The translations under genes and the position numbers were made by a program. DNA of 64,000 bases from Alteromonas confluentis (GTDB lineage: Bacteria > Pseudomonadota > Gammaproteobacteria > Enterobacterales > Alteromonadaceae): assembly GCF_001757105.1 (NCBI RefSeq), contig NZ_MDHN01000004.1:1-64000 (forward strand), read 5' to 3'. The notes under the pieces were generated by a model that did not search any database, had not been told where the DNA came from, and saw only the letters and a program-made list of their open reading frames with translations. Positions 27,114 to 37,011 of this stretch are shown here, piece after piece; the first letter of the stretch is position 1; each line of letters opens with the position of its first letter.

Positions 27114-29936
27114 ATGGATAAAATCGAAATACGGGGTGCCCGCACCCATAATCTGAAAAACATCGATTTAACCCTCCCCAGAGACAAACTGGTAGTTATT
27201 ACCGGCCTTTCCGGTTCTGGTAAATCGTCTTTAGCTTTCGACACCCTTTACGCTGAAGGTCAGCGTCGTTACGTGGAATCGCTGTCGGCCTACGCCCGTC
27301 AGTTCCTCTCGATGATGGAAAAGCCTGATGTTGACCATATCGAAGGTTTATCTCCGGCAATTTCAATTGAACAGAAATCCACCTCTCACAACCCCCGTTC
27401 AACGGTAGGTACGATTACTGAGATATACGATTATCTGCGCTTGATGTTTGCCCGTGTGGGTACACCACGTTGTCCGGACCACGATGTACCACTGGATGCA
27501 CAAACCATCAGCCAGATGGTAGATAAAGTGCTATCTATGCCCGAAGGCAGCAAGTTGATGCTGCTGGCACCGGTAATTCAGGAACGTAAGGGGGAGCACG
27601 TTAAAACCTTACAGAACCTGGCAGCCCAAGGCTTCATTCGTGCCCGTATCGACGGTGAGGTGTGTGATTTATCTGATCCGCCTGAATTGGATTTACGCAA
27701 GAAGCACACAATCGAAGTGGTGGTCGACCGCTTTAAAGTGCGTGATGACTTGCAACTGCGATTGGCAGAGTCGTTCGAAACCGCCCTTGAACTGGCAGGC
27801 GGTAACGCGAAAGTGGCGTTTATGGACGATCCTGACGTTGAAGAAATTATGTTCTCAGCCAATTTCGCCTGCCCGCATTGTGGATACAGCCTGAGCGAGC
27901 TGGAACCGCGCCTGTTTTCGTTTAACAATCCGGCGGGTGCATGCCCCACTTGTGACGGTTTAGGTACTCGTCAGTTTTTCGATCCGGCGTTGATTGTATC
28001 TAACGATGAGCTGAGCTTGTCTGGTGGCGCTATCCGCGGCTGGGACAAGCGCAGCTATTACTACTTCCAAATGCTGCAGGCTGTTGCCGACGCCTACGGT
28101 TTTAGCCTTACCACGCCGTTCTCAGAACTGTCGAAAGAAGCGAAAGACGTGGTACTGTTCGGCTCTAAAGGTAAATCGCTGAACTTCAAATATATTAACG
28201 AGCGCGGCGACGTCATGGAGCGCAAGCATCCATTCGAAGGCATTATTCCGAATATGGAACGCCGCTACCGTGAAACCGAGTCCAACGCTGTTCGTGAAGA
28301 ACTGTCGAAGAACCTGAGTCAGCAGCCGTGTAACAGCTGTGGCGGTACCCGTCTTCGGGTAGAAGCGCGCAATGTTTTCATTGAAGGCACCAACCTGCCA
28401 AAAATCGCCGATATGTCTATCGCCGACGCTTTTGATTTCTTTGAAACACTGAACCTGACGGGGCAGAAAGCGCAAATTGCCGAGAAGATCTTAAAAGAAA
28501 TTCTCGATCGCCTTGGCTTCCTGGTGAACGTTGGCTTGAACTACCTCTCTATGTCACGCAGTGCCGATACCCTTTCCGGTGGTGAAGCTCAGCGTATTCG
28601 TCTGGCCAGCCAGATTGGTGCCGGCCTGGTGGGTGTAATGTACGTGCTCGATGAGCCGTCTATCGGATTGCACCAGCGCGATAACGAACGCTTGCTGAAA
28701 ACATTGACTCACCTGCGTGATCTTGGCAACACCGTGTTGGTGGTTGAGCACGACGAAGATGCCATCCGCGAAGCCGATTACATTGTTGATATCGGCCCTG
28801 GTGCCGGTGTTCACGGTGGTCAGGTAATTGCTGCTGGTACTATGCAGGATATCTTAGACAGTGAAGACTCACTTACTGGGAAATACCTGTCTGGTCGTGA
28901 GAAAATTGAAGTACCGAAAAAGCGCAACAGCGCCAAAGACGATAAATGGCTTACGTTAACAGGCGCGTCAGGCAACAACCTGAAAGACGTGACACTGAAC
29001 ATTCCCGTTGGCGTGATGACCTGTGTGACCGGCGTATCAGGGTCGGGTAAGTCTACACTTATCAACGATACCTTTTTCAAAATCGCGCACCGCGAGTTGA
29101 ATAAAGCCACCACGTCAGAACCGGCCCCTTACAAAACCATGGAAGGGTTGGAGATGATGGACAAGGTAGTCGACATCGACCAAAGCCCTATCGGCCGTAC
29201 ACCCCGCTCTAATCCAGCGACTTATGCAGGCATTTTCACGTCTATTCGTGAATTGTTTGCCGGTACGCAGGAAGCCCGCTCACGGGGTTACAAGGTTGGT
29301 CGCTTTAGCTTCAACGTCAAAGGTGGTCGCTGTGAAGCCTGTCAGGGCGACGGAGTGATTAAGGTAGAAATGCACTTCCTGCCAGACGTGTATGTGCCCT
29401 GTGATGTGTGTAAAGGCAAACGGTACAACCGCGAAACTCTGGAAATTCAGTACAAGGCCAAGAACATCCACGAAGTGCTGGAAATGACGGTGGAAGAAGC
29501 ACGAGAGTTTTTCGACGCAATCCCGGCCATCGCCCGTAAGCTACAAACACTAATCGACGTGGGCTTGTCTTACGTTCGATTGGGTCAGGCGGCAACCACA
29601 CTATCTGGTGGTGAAGCACAGCGGGTAAAACTGGCGAAAGAACTGTCGAAGCGAGACACCGGCCAAACCCTGTACATTCTAGATGAGCCAACAACGGGGT
29701 TGCATTTCCACGACATCAAACAGCTGCTGGCCGTTCTGCACAGACTGCGGGATCATGGCAACACCGTGGTGGTTATCGAGCATAACCTCGACGTGATCAA
29801 AACCGCCGACTGGCTGGTTGATTTGGGTCCAGAAGGGGGCTCTGGCGGTGGCCAGATCATCGCTGAAGGCACCCCGGAAGACATCGCTAAAGCGAAGCAG
29901 TCTCATACCGGTCGATTCCTGAAACCCATGCTGTAA
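27114..29936 (+). CDS. uvrA: Excinuclease ABC subunit A
   Basis: The 940-residue damage-recognition ATPase of nucleotide excision repair. Two ABC modules are visible: Walker [15 protein letters not shown] near residue 32 and [14 protein letters not shown] near residue 640, with ABC signatures [13 protein letters not shown] and [13 protein letters not shown]. Zinc fingers are CPHCG..CPTCDG (about 253-283) and [14 protein letters not shown] (about 740-766). It acts with UvrB and UvrC. The length is standard and the reading frame intact. CAGG lies before the ATG. Confidence 0.98.
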   Translation: MDKIEIRGARTHNLKNIDLTLPRDKLVVITGLSGSGKSSLAFDTLYAEGQRRYVESLSAYARQFLSMMEKPDVDHIEGLSPAISIEQKSTSHNPRSTVGTITEIYDYLRLMFARVGTPRCPDHDVPLDAQTISQMVDKVLSMPEGSKLMLLAPVIQERKGEHVKTLQNLAAQGFIRARIDGEVCDLSDPPELDLRKKHTIEVVVDRFKVRDDLQLRLAESFETALELAGGNAKVAFMDDPDVEEIMFSANFACPHCGYSLSELEPRLFSFNNPAGACPTCDGLGTRQFFDPALIVSNDELSLSGGAIRGWDKRSYYYFQMLQAVADAYGFSLTTPFSELSKEAKDVVLFGSKGKSLNFKYINERGDVMERKHPFEGIIPNMERRYRETESNAVREELSKNLSQQPCNSCGGTRLRVEARNVFIEGTNLPKIADMSIADAFDFFETLNLTGQKAQIAEKILKEILDRLGFLVNVGLNYLSMSRSADTLSGGEAQRIRLASQIGAGLVGVMYVLDEPSIGLHQRDNERLLKTLTHLRDLGNTVLVVEHDEDAIREADYIVDIGPGAGVHGGQVIAAGTMQDILDSEDSLTGKYLSGREKIEVPKKRNSAKDDKWLTLTGASGNNLKDVTLNIPVGVMTCVTGVSGSGKSTLINDTFFKIAHRELNKATTSEPAPYKTMEGLEMMDKVVDIDQSPIGRTPRSNPATYAGIFTSIRELFAGTQEARSRGYKVGRFSFNVKGGRCEACQGDGVIKVEMHFLPDVYVPCDVCKGKRYNRETLEIQYKAKNIHEVLEMTVEEAREFFDAIPAIARKLQTLIDVGLSYVRLGQAATTLSGGEAQRVKLAKELSKRDTGQTLYILDEPTTGLHFHDIKQLLAVLHRLRDHGNTVVVIEHNLDVIKTADWLVDLGPEGGSGGGQIIAEGTPEDIAKAKQSHTGRFLKPML

Positions 29937-29943
29937 ACACGGT

Positions 29944-29986
29944 AAGCGCAGGATAGCGGTAGCTGAGTCGCCGCTACCCTGCGCTT
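29944..29986 (+). terminator. Terminator-like hairpin after uvrA
   Basis: AAGCGCAGG pairs with CCTGCGCTT, with an inner TAGCGG/CCGCTA pairing, followed by ATTTAT. The tail is only partly T-rich. Confidence 0.65.
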
Positions 29987-30030
29987 ATTTATGTCATAAT
30001 CGCTTTGTCAAAACCTAAGATGAGTGAAGA

Positions 30031-30519
30031 ATGGCTTTATCACGCAAATTTTTGAGCATGTTCATGCTCCTTTCCGCTTTTATCGCAACCGCCACACAAG
30101 CTGCAGAGCCAATTGAGGTGTTCTGGGAAGATCTGGAGCCTCCAGGATTCAGTGCGTTGCCGCCAGAACCAGTTTCTGACCATCAAAGCACTATGGCACA
30201 GGCCCAACCTAACGCGCCAGTGGTAAAAAAATACGATGGAAAACTGGTAAAAGTCCCGGGCTTCGTGGTGCCGCTGGAAGGTACAGACGAACTCACCACA
30301 GAATTCCTGCTGGTGCCATTTTTTGGTGCCTGCGTGCACGTGCCGCCACCGGCATCCAATCAGATTATTCACGTTACCTTTGAAGAAGGCGTTGCCGTGG
30401 AATTCAGCAGCAGCCCAATTTGGGTGACCGGCGTTATTTCCACCGACGGCTGGCAGGGTGACATTGCGTCAGTAGGTTACAGCATGAAAGGCGCAGAAAT
30501 CGCACCGTATAGTTTGTAG
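30031..30519 (+). CDS. Exported DUF3299 protein
   Basis: A 162-residue protein with a signal peptide (cleavage near TQAAE, residue 24). The mature part opens with the family signature IEVFWEDLEPPGF and continues with VVKKYDGKLVKVPGFVVPLEG, FLLVPFFGACVHVPPPASNQ and a C-terminal IWVTGVIS. The CVHVPPP segment is characteristic of DUF3299, a periplasmic family often near ABC or metal-export systems, function unknown. It is a single gene here, flanked by uvrA and a convergent cluster. Confidence 0.88.
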   Translation: MALSRKFLSMFMLLSAFIATATQAAEPIEVFWEDLEPPGFSALPPEPVSDHQSTMAQAQPNAPVVKKYDGKLVKVPGFVVPLEGTDELTTEFLLVPFFGACVHVPPPASNQIIHVTFEEGVAVEFSSSPIWVTGVISTDGWQGDIASVGYSMKGAEIAPYSL

Positions 30520-30613
30520 GTGGCTTAAGAGTGAAGGCTTAGCGTCGCGCTTCCGCGGGGATGGTTTCCAGAGACAAAATCTTATCCCGCTGCGCTGCTA
30601 TTCTCGGTTTCAT

Positions 30614-30868
30614 TTACACACGACTTCGGTTACCAGCAAGTAAACCGGATACACTTAAGTCCTCGTCAAGCTGTGGCCAGTGAATCCCCTCTCCGTCTCC
30701 TAACAACTCCCACTCCTTTAGCTGAGACTCGCTGGCTTGAGAAAGTACTGGGAACCAGGAAAGTGGAACCGAGATAGTTCTCCCATCAATGAGATCTACG
30801 ATTAAAGAGCTATCATCAAATGACACTGCCAGTGCCTGAGGATGATGTTCAACTGCCAAAGTAGCCAC
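30614..30868 (-). CDS. DUF2442-family small protein
   Basis: An 84-residue protein with the full DUF2442 pattern: SLIVDLIDGRTISVPLSWFPVL and GEGIHWPQLDEDLSVSGLLAG. Members are small beta-rich proteins, often paired with a DUF4160 partner in toxin-antitoxin-like loci; no DUF4160 gene is adjacent. The start is a GTG at 30868, four bases after the stop of the oxygenase gene, so translation is probably coupled to it. Confidence 0.82.
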   Translation of the reverse strand: MATLAVEHHPQALAVSFDDSSLIVDLIDGRTISVPLSWFPVLSQASESQLKEWELLGDGEGIHWPQLDEDLSVSGLLAGNRSRV

Positions 30869-30872
30869 CCCT

Positions 30873-31580
30873 CTATTTCGTATAAATGTGCTCGGCGCGG
30901 TTGAACAGCATCCATGAAGTAAGTATGTACTTATCGTTGCTTTCAGGTATGCAGCCGCGATGGGTGTGAGTGAAGCCTGCTGGGGCGATGACCATGCGTC
31001 CCGCTTTGGGTTTCACACTACGCTGCTGATAGTAAAACTCGGTCTGACCGCCCTCTTCCACATCATTCAGATAGAACATAAACAGCACCACCCGGTGCAA
31101 GGCATCGTTGTGCTGCATCTGCGGATACACTTCTGAATGCCAGTAAGGATAACCACCTTCACCGGCTTTGTAGCGCTGGGCGTTAATATCTCCGATACGA
31201 AACAGGTAGTTCACCAGATTCGGTAATGCCGGACGACCCACTTCGGCGTAGTTCTCGCCGGTCATTTTTACCGGCTCGCCGGTTTTCGGATGGCGAACAG
31301 TGAGGCCAATAGGGCCTACCAGTGAGAAGAAATACTCATCGATGTATTTCATCAATTCGTTGCCTACCTGGGCCATCACGTCCTTCAGGTAGGGTCTGAA
31401 TACTTCATCCCGGGAGAATGACACGTCCACGCTGCGCTTTTTATCCAGATCTACGCCGCCACCAGTCTGACCCGGCTTAAGATTGGCGCTTTCCTCGAAA
31501 GCGGCAATAATGCTTTTACATTGCTCTGGCGACAGTACGTCATCGATTACGGCGATAAAGTCGGTTTCTTTCGGGTGCAT
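30873..31580 (-). CDS. 2-oxoglutarate/Fe(II)-dependent oxygenase (prolyl-4-hydroxylase-like)
   Basis: A 235-residue dioxygenase of the double-stranded beta-helix fold. Iron ligands are likely the His and Glu of YWHSEVYP and the His of TGFTHTHRG (in APAGFTHTHRG). The HxE form replaces the more common HxD. YLNDVEEGGQTEFYY and a basic residue near the C-terminus for 2-oxoglutarate (RGCIPESNDKY) match the P4Hc family. The substrate is unknown. AGGA lies before the ATG at 31580, within the stop region of the thioesterase gene, so the genes form one operon. Confidence 0.87.
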   Translation of the reverse strand: MHPKETDFIAVIDDVLSPEQCKSIIAAFEESANLKPGQTGGGVDLDKKRSVDVSFSRDEVFRPYLKDVMAQVGNELMKYIDEYFFSLVGPIGLTVRHPKTGEPVKMTGENYAEVGRPALPNLVNYLFRIGDINAQRYKAGEGGYPYWHSEVYPQMQHNDALHRVVLFMFYLNDVEEGGQTEFYYQQRSVKPKAGRMVIAPAGFTHTHRGCIPESNDKYILTSWMLFNRAEHIYTK

Positions 31581-31582
31581 GC

Positions 31583-31987
31583 TCAGTCCTTTAAATGCTG
31601 TTCCATTTTTGCGCGAATGTCGTCGGGGATAGGCGCTGATTTCTGGGTTTCATAATTAAAGTGAACCATCGTAGTGGTACCGGTGGCGCAATGCTTGTCG
31701 TCCTGCCAGATTTCCTGATACACATCAAAAGAACTACCGCCCAGACGTCCTATCCAGGTTTTCACCGTAGCGGACTTGCCGTAGTAAATTTGCTGAAGAA
31801 AGTCGACTTTGTAGCTCGCCAGGATGAGCGGCCAGCGGGATAAATCCAGATCTGGCAGGAAAAGTTTAAACACCGGATCCCGCGCCGCTTCCAGCCAACC
31901 AACATGCACTGTATTTCCCACGTGCCCGAGCCCGTCGGTTTCGTAAAAACGTACGTCAAATGTGGTTTCAAAAGGTGTTGTTGTCAT
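31583..31987 (-). CDS. Acyl-CoA thioesterase, hotdog fold (YbgC/4HBT type)
   Basis: A 134-residue hotdog thioesterase. The signature VRFYETDGLGHVGNTVHVGWLEAAR contains the catalytic Asp, followed by IYYGKSATVKTWIGRLGGSSFDVYQEIW. Such enzymes hydrolyse short or aromatic acyl-CoA. AAAGGGT precedes the ATG at 31987; an in-frame start 14 codons earlier is less likely. It is first in a small operon with the oxygenase and DUF2442 genes. Confidence 0.87.
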   Translation of the reverse strand: MTTTPFETTFDVRFYETDGLGHVGNTVHVGWLEAARDPVFKLFLPDLDLSRWPLILASYKVDFLQQIYYGKSATVKTWIGRLGGSSFDVYQEIWQDDKHCATGTTTMVHFNYETQKSAPIPDDIRAKMEQHLKD

Positions 31988-32080
31988 TGTTGTACCCTTT
32001 ATTTTCTGTCGATACTCCCAGCATATCATTTATAACAGGATTCTGTAGCGCCATTCCGAAGCACACGTCACCCCATCTTG

Positions 32081-34033
32081 CTACTGCCTGAGTCGACAAG
32101 TGAATTCTGGGTAATTCGGCTCCTCTGCCCCCACATCCAATTCAGAAAATGCGTTTACCACTTCCTGATAAGCGGGCTTATCCCGCAGTTTCAGCACATC
32201 CATCTGCATAAAGTGCATAGGTTCGATAACAGGATCATATGCCATAATCGCTGACAACATCTCAATCATGTTACTGCGCTTACCCTGTGTGGCAATCTGG
32301 TAGAGCACAAGATAAAGCGGATCAGGCATATCGGCACCGGTCTAATAGGGCACCTCGCGTTCAGACAAATAGGTCATTTGCTCCGGTAGCCAGGCAGCTG
32401 CAGCCACATAAAGTAGCGAACGGCCATATTTATCCAGTTGGTAGAGGTCAAAGCCTTGCTCGGCCAGCAGTGAAAAGCTTGCGTTGAAGCGGGCGGAATA
32501 ATCCAGTTGCTCAGGCACCAAACCGACGTTTAGCAAACCACTTAACGCATCTGCTTTATATTCTAAAACTGCGTAAAACGTGTAGTCGATTGCGGCAGGC
32601 TCACCGAACAACATTTCCTGGGCCTTGCCGGGATCATCATCCAGAATACGGGAGAAGGCTCTGCCACCTTCTTTTTCAGCATAAGGGTGATGAAGTACGT
32701 GCCATGTGTGCCGTTCTTTTCGTCGACATGCCACTAATTCGGGCGCTAACGCAAATAGTTCGAAGTCACTCAAAGATGAATTTCTAATACCTGAAAAATG
32801 TTCCGGAGACCAACTATTTTCAAGATTTCTGGCAAATTGAACGCAGCTTGTCATCCGGCTATTAAACTGCCCGTCATTCACTTCGTTTAAGCGACTATCG
32901 AGCCGTTCTCTATCAAGAGCAAGAAGCTCTTCCCCGCGGGGACTTGCCATTCTATTAGCTGCAGGTAAGCCTATAACATTCAGACCTGTAAGCTCACTAA
33001 TACCATTAATCTCGTCGATACTTATAAAATACGGGTTCCGCACTCCGCGATAAGACGCATACCCTTCTTCACCATCAAATCTTATTTCAATACCCGCATG
33101 TGCAAACTGACCGAGGGAAGCCAACTCATCGATTAATCTAACCTGCATTTGCAGCTTGCTCAGAGCATCCTCAGATTCATGTCCTCGGTAAGCACCGTAG
33201 AGTTTTTCCAATCCATAAAGCCCATTGTCCAGCGCACCGCCGGTATAGTCATCCTGCAAAGGCTCAGCGTTCATGCTCAGCAGCCAGAAGCCCAGGTCGC
33301 TTCGGCCTTCGCGAAGGGCTGCATCAAGTATATTCACTTCATTTCTAATGCTACCATCAACTGAGATGGTGGCGTTGATATCATCCAGCAGCATTACCGC
33401 TTGCTTGATCGCCTTATCAGCTACGTCGTTTTGTTTAATCAGCCAAGCCACATCATCCGGGAGCATCTCGTCCCAGATAGGCACTTCAAATTGCTCCCCC
33501 TGTTTAACCGCCTTTCTGAGCCAGTCAGGCGCGGCTCTGCGCTCAGTATTAAGCGAAGCCTTCCCACCCATCACATCAAATGAAGTCAGTAATTCAGGGA
33601 AGTGTTCTTTGATAAATTCATGAATGTACTGATTAATAGTATCCAGTTCACTTTCCTGAAGTCGGGTTTGATCACGCCACATTATGGCCTGATTAGTGTG
33701 CCTGCTATCCAGCAACACTGTAACATCATCAACACTAAAGCCTTCCTGCAGATAATCTTCAGGACTGTAAGAGCGAAAATGCTCCCGCATTATAGTGTTT
33801 GCATTAATCTCGAACGCCTCGCAGGTTGTCGAATTAACAATAAACGGTTTGTCAGGCTCGGTGATGGTAGGCAAGATTGTAGAGGTTGACTTGTTCAGTC
33901 CGCTGACTGTTCGCGATGCCTGCATTGTATGGCTTTGAGTTGTTTCGTGGTCTTCACTGGGGGTGTTTATCCACACCCAAAAACAAGTTCCTAGTGCGGC
34001 AATCACACACAAAACAATCCCTGTTTTTTTCAT
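32081..34033 (-). pseudogene. Membrane-anchored ankyrin-like protein, interrupted by in-frame TAG
   Basis: Two open segments, 32342-34033 (563 residues) and 32081-32341, read in one frame across a single TAG codon at 32344-32342. Together they align with the intact neighbour (34121-36067): both have one N-terminal membrane helix, an ankyrin-like NILDAAL..GR..LGFWLL unit, YGRSLLYVAA, and a C-terminal PDPLYLVLY..IAT..MLSAIMAYDP region. At the break the neighbour reads VPYYHLPDAPDPLY and this copy VPY-stop-TGADMPDPLY, so a TAT-to-TAG change is the simplest cause. It may be a recent pseudogene, a truncated functional protein, or read through. Function unknown. Confidence 0.75.
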
Positions 34034-34120
34034 TTTTAATCCTTTATTCGCTCTAACTTTCGCTTAGAGGCATCTCTTGCAAACTTACTTTTATCGATGC
34101 TTGCAGACGTGCGGTTCTTG

Positions 34121-36067
34121 TTAGTCCAGATAGCAGGTATAGGAAGGATATTCCGTATCCGCTCCTTCTACCCCAAGCTGAGGAAACTGTGCTTCAATAG
34201 CGGCATACACTTCTGGCGAGCGAAGTTTCAGCACCTGCATCTGACTAAGGTGCATAGGTGTTATGGGTGGGTCGTACGACATCACCGCTTCGAGCATTTG
34301 CTGATAATCCTGCTTATTGCGGGTCGCAATGTAATAGAGAACCAGATACAAAGGGTCTGGCGCGTCTGGAAGATGATAGTAAGGAACCCGTTGCTCAACC
34401 AGATATTCCATCTGCTCTGGTGACCACTGGGAAGCTGCAACATAGAGTAGGCTGCGCCCATACTTATCCGGCTGTTGAAGATCGAAACCCTGTTCAGCCA
34501 GCTTTGCAAACCGGAGGCTGAAGCGGTAAGAATAATCCAGTTCGGTGGGTATCAATCCGGCGTTCAGCATGGGCTGATAGGCTCGGTCCAGCATGTCGTA
34601 TACTACTTCATCGGTAACAGAGGGATTTTCAGCAACTAACGCGAAGGCCGCTTCATAATCCTTTTTACTTATCAAACGAACAATGGGGTAGATGTCGATA
34701 TCACCATCTGCTCGGAAGCGAGATCGGTGTCGTCTTTGTAACATTTCACGCTGGCAACTAACCAGCTCAGGGGCTTTGGTAAACAGTTCGTCCTGCGTCG
34801 AATCCTGAAAGTCGGCAGTGTGTAGTGTTTCCGGCTTCCACTTTATGGCAATTCGCTCCCTGAATTGCTTACAAGACGCAAGTTGTGTTTCGTAATCTTG
34901 CCCCGCCACTTTCGTTATCTCTTCCGCCTTCGCCTGTTTATACGATGCGATTATGTCTTCGCTAGTTGCGCTTGATAAAGGAGGAGCTTGCGGAATTGAA
35001 AGTAAGTTAACTCCGTACTGTTGCTCAATATAATCAATAGCGACACGCTCTATATAAAAAAGATTCACAGCGAAGTAGCTATTCAGGGTTTTGGTACTTT
35101 TTCCTACGTAATATTCACCATGCAATTCAAGCCCTAACCCCTGGAGCCGTTGAATCAGTGCGAGCTGCGCCGCGATAGTTTGTTGCGGCACGCTTTCGCT
35201 TACTATTTCAGGTTTATCCTCTTCAACGGGCCAGGATATGCTGAACATTCCCTGCAGGCCTCGTAGTGCAAAGTCTAGCGTTCCGCCCAGATAAGCGTCC
35301 TCAACAGGGCTAACGCCCTGATTTAATAACCACTCAGCTAAAGCCGGGCGACCTTTCATCGCCGCCGCATCCAAAATGTTAGTAGCCTGGCGGAATTCCA
35401 TAAGTTGGACATTGCTCGACAACATCGCTTCCGGTTCACTCATTAACGCAAACGCTTCTTTGAGCCGGGAATCATCGATATTTTCCTGCCCGATCAGCCA
35501 GGCAATATCTTCTGGCGATACTTCTTTGTCCTGGTATTTGGTGAAAGGCTGGTTCGCTTCTATTGCCTGTTTGAGCCAGGGAGATGGGATTTTTGTGACA
35601 ACGCTTAAGCCTGAAGCTCGCAGCTTATCTGAAAGCAATGCCTGGAACTGTTCATTCAGCGATTTGTCCAGCTGACTCAGTTTGGCAGCCTCTTTACGCT
35701 TTACATCCCGCCATTCTCTGGCGAAGTTTTCATTTTTCATCGCCTGAATGAGTAGGGTTACATCATCAATGGAATTGCCTTCTGATAAAAGCGTATCGGC
35801 ATCGATAGCTTGTCCGAACATTCTGGAGGCTTGCTCGACAAGACGTTCAAGATTATCACAGCGGGATTCTGAAGGCTCAGACCAGGAGACATCTGATGAC
35901 GGCTGCGGAGCCGACATGACATTTAAGTCTCCAATAAAGATTTTTCCGTCGGATGTTTTGATTACGTCAAGACCATCCTGTAGTGGCTCTTCATCAGAAG
36001 TCGCCAACAAAAAGTAAGCGCCCACTAGCATCGCAATGCCTAGCAGGCTAAATATTAGCTTTCTCAC
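34121..36067 (-). CDS. Membrane-anchored ankyrin-like protein (paralog, intact)
   Basis: An unrecognised protein of 648 residues with one N-terminal membrane helix (RKLIFSLLGIAMLVGAYFLL) and a large soluble domain, probably periplasmic. Two ankyrin-like units are visible: ATNILDAAAMKGRPALAEWLLNQGVSPVED near residue 230 and YGRSLLYVAASQWSPEQMEYLVEQRVPYY near residue 530. The C-terminus ends with a Cys-containing YPSYTCYLD that the paralog also keeps (YPEFTCRLR). The start is a GTG at 36067 after AAGGA; an earlier GTG at 36112 is weaker. It is a tandem paralog of the interrupted gene downstream. No function is assigned. Confidence 0.72.
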   Translation of the reverse strand: MRKLIFSLLGIAMLVGAYFLLATSDEEPLQDGLDVIKTSDGKIFIGDLNVMSAPQPSSDVSWSEPSESRCDNLERLVEQASRMFGQAIDADTLLSEGNSIDDVTLLIQAMKNENFAREWRDVKRKEAAKLSQLDKSLNEQFQALLSDKLRASGLSVVTKIPSPWLKQAIEANQPFTKYQDKEVSPEDIAWLIGQENIDDSRLKEAFALMSEPEAMLSSNVQLMEFRQATNILDAAAMKGRPALAEWLLNQGVSPVEDAYLGGTLDFALRGLQGMFSISWPVEEDKPEIVSESVPQQTIAAQLALIQRLQGLGLELHGEYYVGKSTKTLNSYFAVNLFYIERVAIDYIEQQYGVNLLSIPQAPPLSSATSEDIIASYKQAKAEEITKVAGQDYETQLASCKQFRERIAIKWKPETLHTADFQDSTQDELFTKAPELVSCQREMLQRRHRSRFRADGDIDIYPIVRLISKKDYEAAFALVAENPSVTDEVVYDMLDRAYQPMLNAGLIPTELDYSYRFSLRFAKLAEQGFDLQQPDKYGRSLLYVAASQWSPEQMEYLVEQRVPYYHLPDAPDPLYLVLYYIATRNKQDYQQMLEAVMSYDPPITPMHLSQMQVLKLRSPEVYAAIEAQFPQLGVEGADTEYPSYTCYLD

Positions 36068-36187
36068 ATCTATCCTTGCTGTTGAGAAATTGAAGAAAGA
36101 AAAAGCTATCACATCAGGTGGAGCATTACCAAATATCTAATCAATCTTGTTACTCAGCCACAGCGTGCGACAGAAGCTATTTGTAAT

Positions 36188-36214
36188 GTTTGTAAATGAT
36201 CTTCCTTTACAAAC
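36188..36214. promoter_or_regulatory. Inverted repeat upstream of the pao operon
   Basis: GTTTGTAAA and TTTACAAAC form a perfect 9-base inverted repeat with a 9-base spacer, 129 bases before paoA, suggesting an operator. No regulator can be named. Confidence 0.4.
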
Positions 36215-36342
36215 CCTCCCGTAGAGAACAGGACTTATTCAGTTCCACCGGCCACATTGTCGCAGTCTGACATTCAACACACCACAGGCCATTGCTGAAT
36301 TTACTACAGGCAAAAACACCACAGATAAACCAGGAGTGATTC

Positions 36343-37002
36343 ATGGCACATGATAAATCAAGGCCATTAAGTAAACACCGGGAAGGTTTTAAAAGTTATA
36401 CGGCATCCCGTTCCCGCAGAAACTTCATAAAAGGCGTTGGTTTATCCGGCGTTGCCGTTGCCGCCAGCGGATGCGCAACTCAGGGTATGGCGCTGGATCA
36501 GGAGGATGAAGCTATGTCTGATCCAGAAGCTGTGAATAAAGTCGAAATTACCTTAAACGTCAATGGTCAGCCTCGCAAGATGAAGGTTTTACCCAATGCA
36601 GTGCTGCTCGACGTTCTACGCGATGACCTGGTATTAACGGGCACTAAAAAGGGCTGTGATCACGGCCAGTGCGGTGCCTGCAACGTACACGTAAATGGCG
36701 ATGTGATTAATTCTTGCCTAAGTCTGGCGGTGATGCACGACGGCGATGATATCACCACTGTTGAGGGACTTTCGACAGAGGGTGAAATGAGCGCGGTGCA
36801 AAAAGCATTTCACGAATGCGACGCTTATCAATGTGGCTACTGTACTGCCGGGCAAATGATGACGGCGACGTATGTGCTTAACAGTGATGATATTCCTGCC
36901 AGCCCCGAAGCCTGGAAAGAGGCGATGAGCGGCAACATCTGTCGCTGCGGAGCGTACAAGAATATTCTTTCTGCTATGCAGCAAGCCAGTGAAACCGCGT
37001 AG
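36343..37002 (+). CDS. paoA: Aldehyde oxidoreductase [2Fe-2S] subunit, Tat-exported (PaoA-like)
   Basis: A 219-residue iron-sulfur subunit of a xanthine-oxidase-family enzyme. A twin-arginine signal (SRRNFIKGVGLSGVAVAASGC, about 23-43) shows that the assembled complex is exported. The plant-type cluster uses the cysteines of GCDHGQCGACNVHVNG and a following Cys; the second cluster uses CGYCTAGQM and ICRCGAY. The size and order match E. coli PaoA (YagT), part of the periplasmic aromatic-aldehyde oxidase PaoABC. AGGAGTG precedes the ATG. The next gene begins 9 bases after its stop. Confidence 0.88.
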   Translation: MAHDKSRPLSKHREGFKSYTASRSRRNFIKGVGLSGVAVAASGCATQGMALDQEDEAMSDPEAVNKVEITLNVNGQPRKMKVLPNAVLLDVLRDDLVLTGTKKGCDHGQCGACNVHVNGDVINSCLSLAVMHDGDDITTVEGLSTEGEMSAVQKAFHECDAYQCGYCTAGQMMTATYVLNSDDIPASPEAWKEAMSGNICRCGAYKNILSAMQQASETA

Positions 37003-37011
37003 GAGGCGAAC

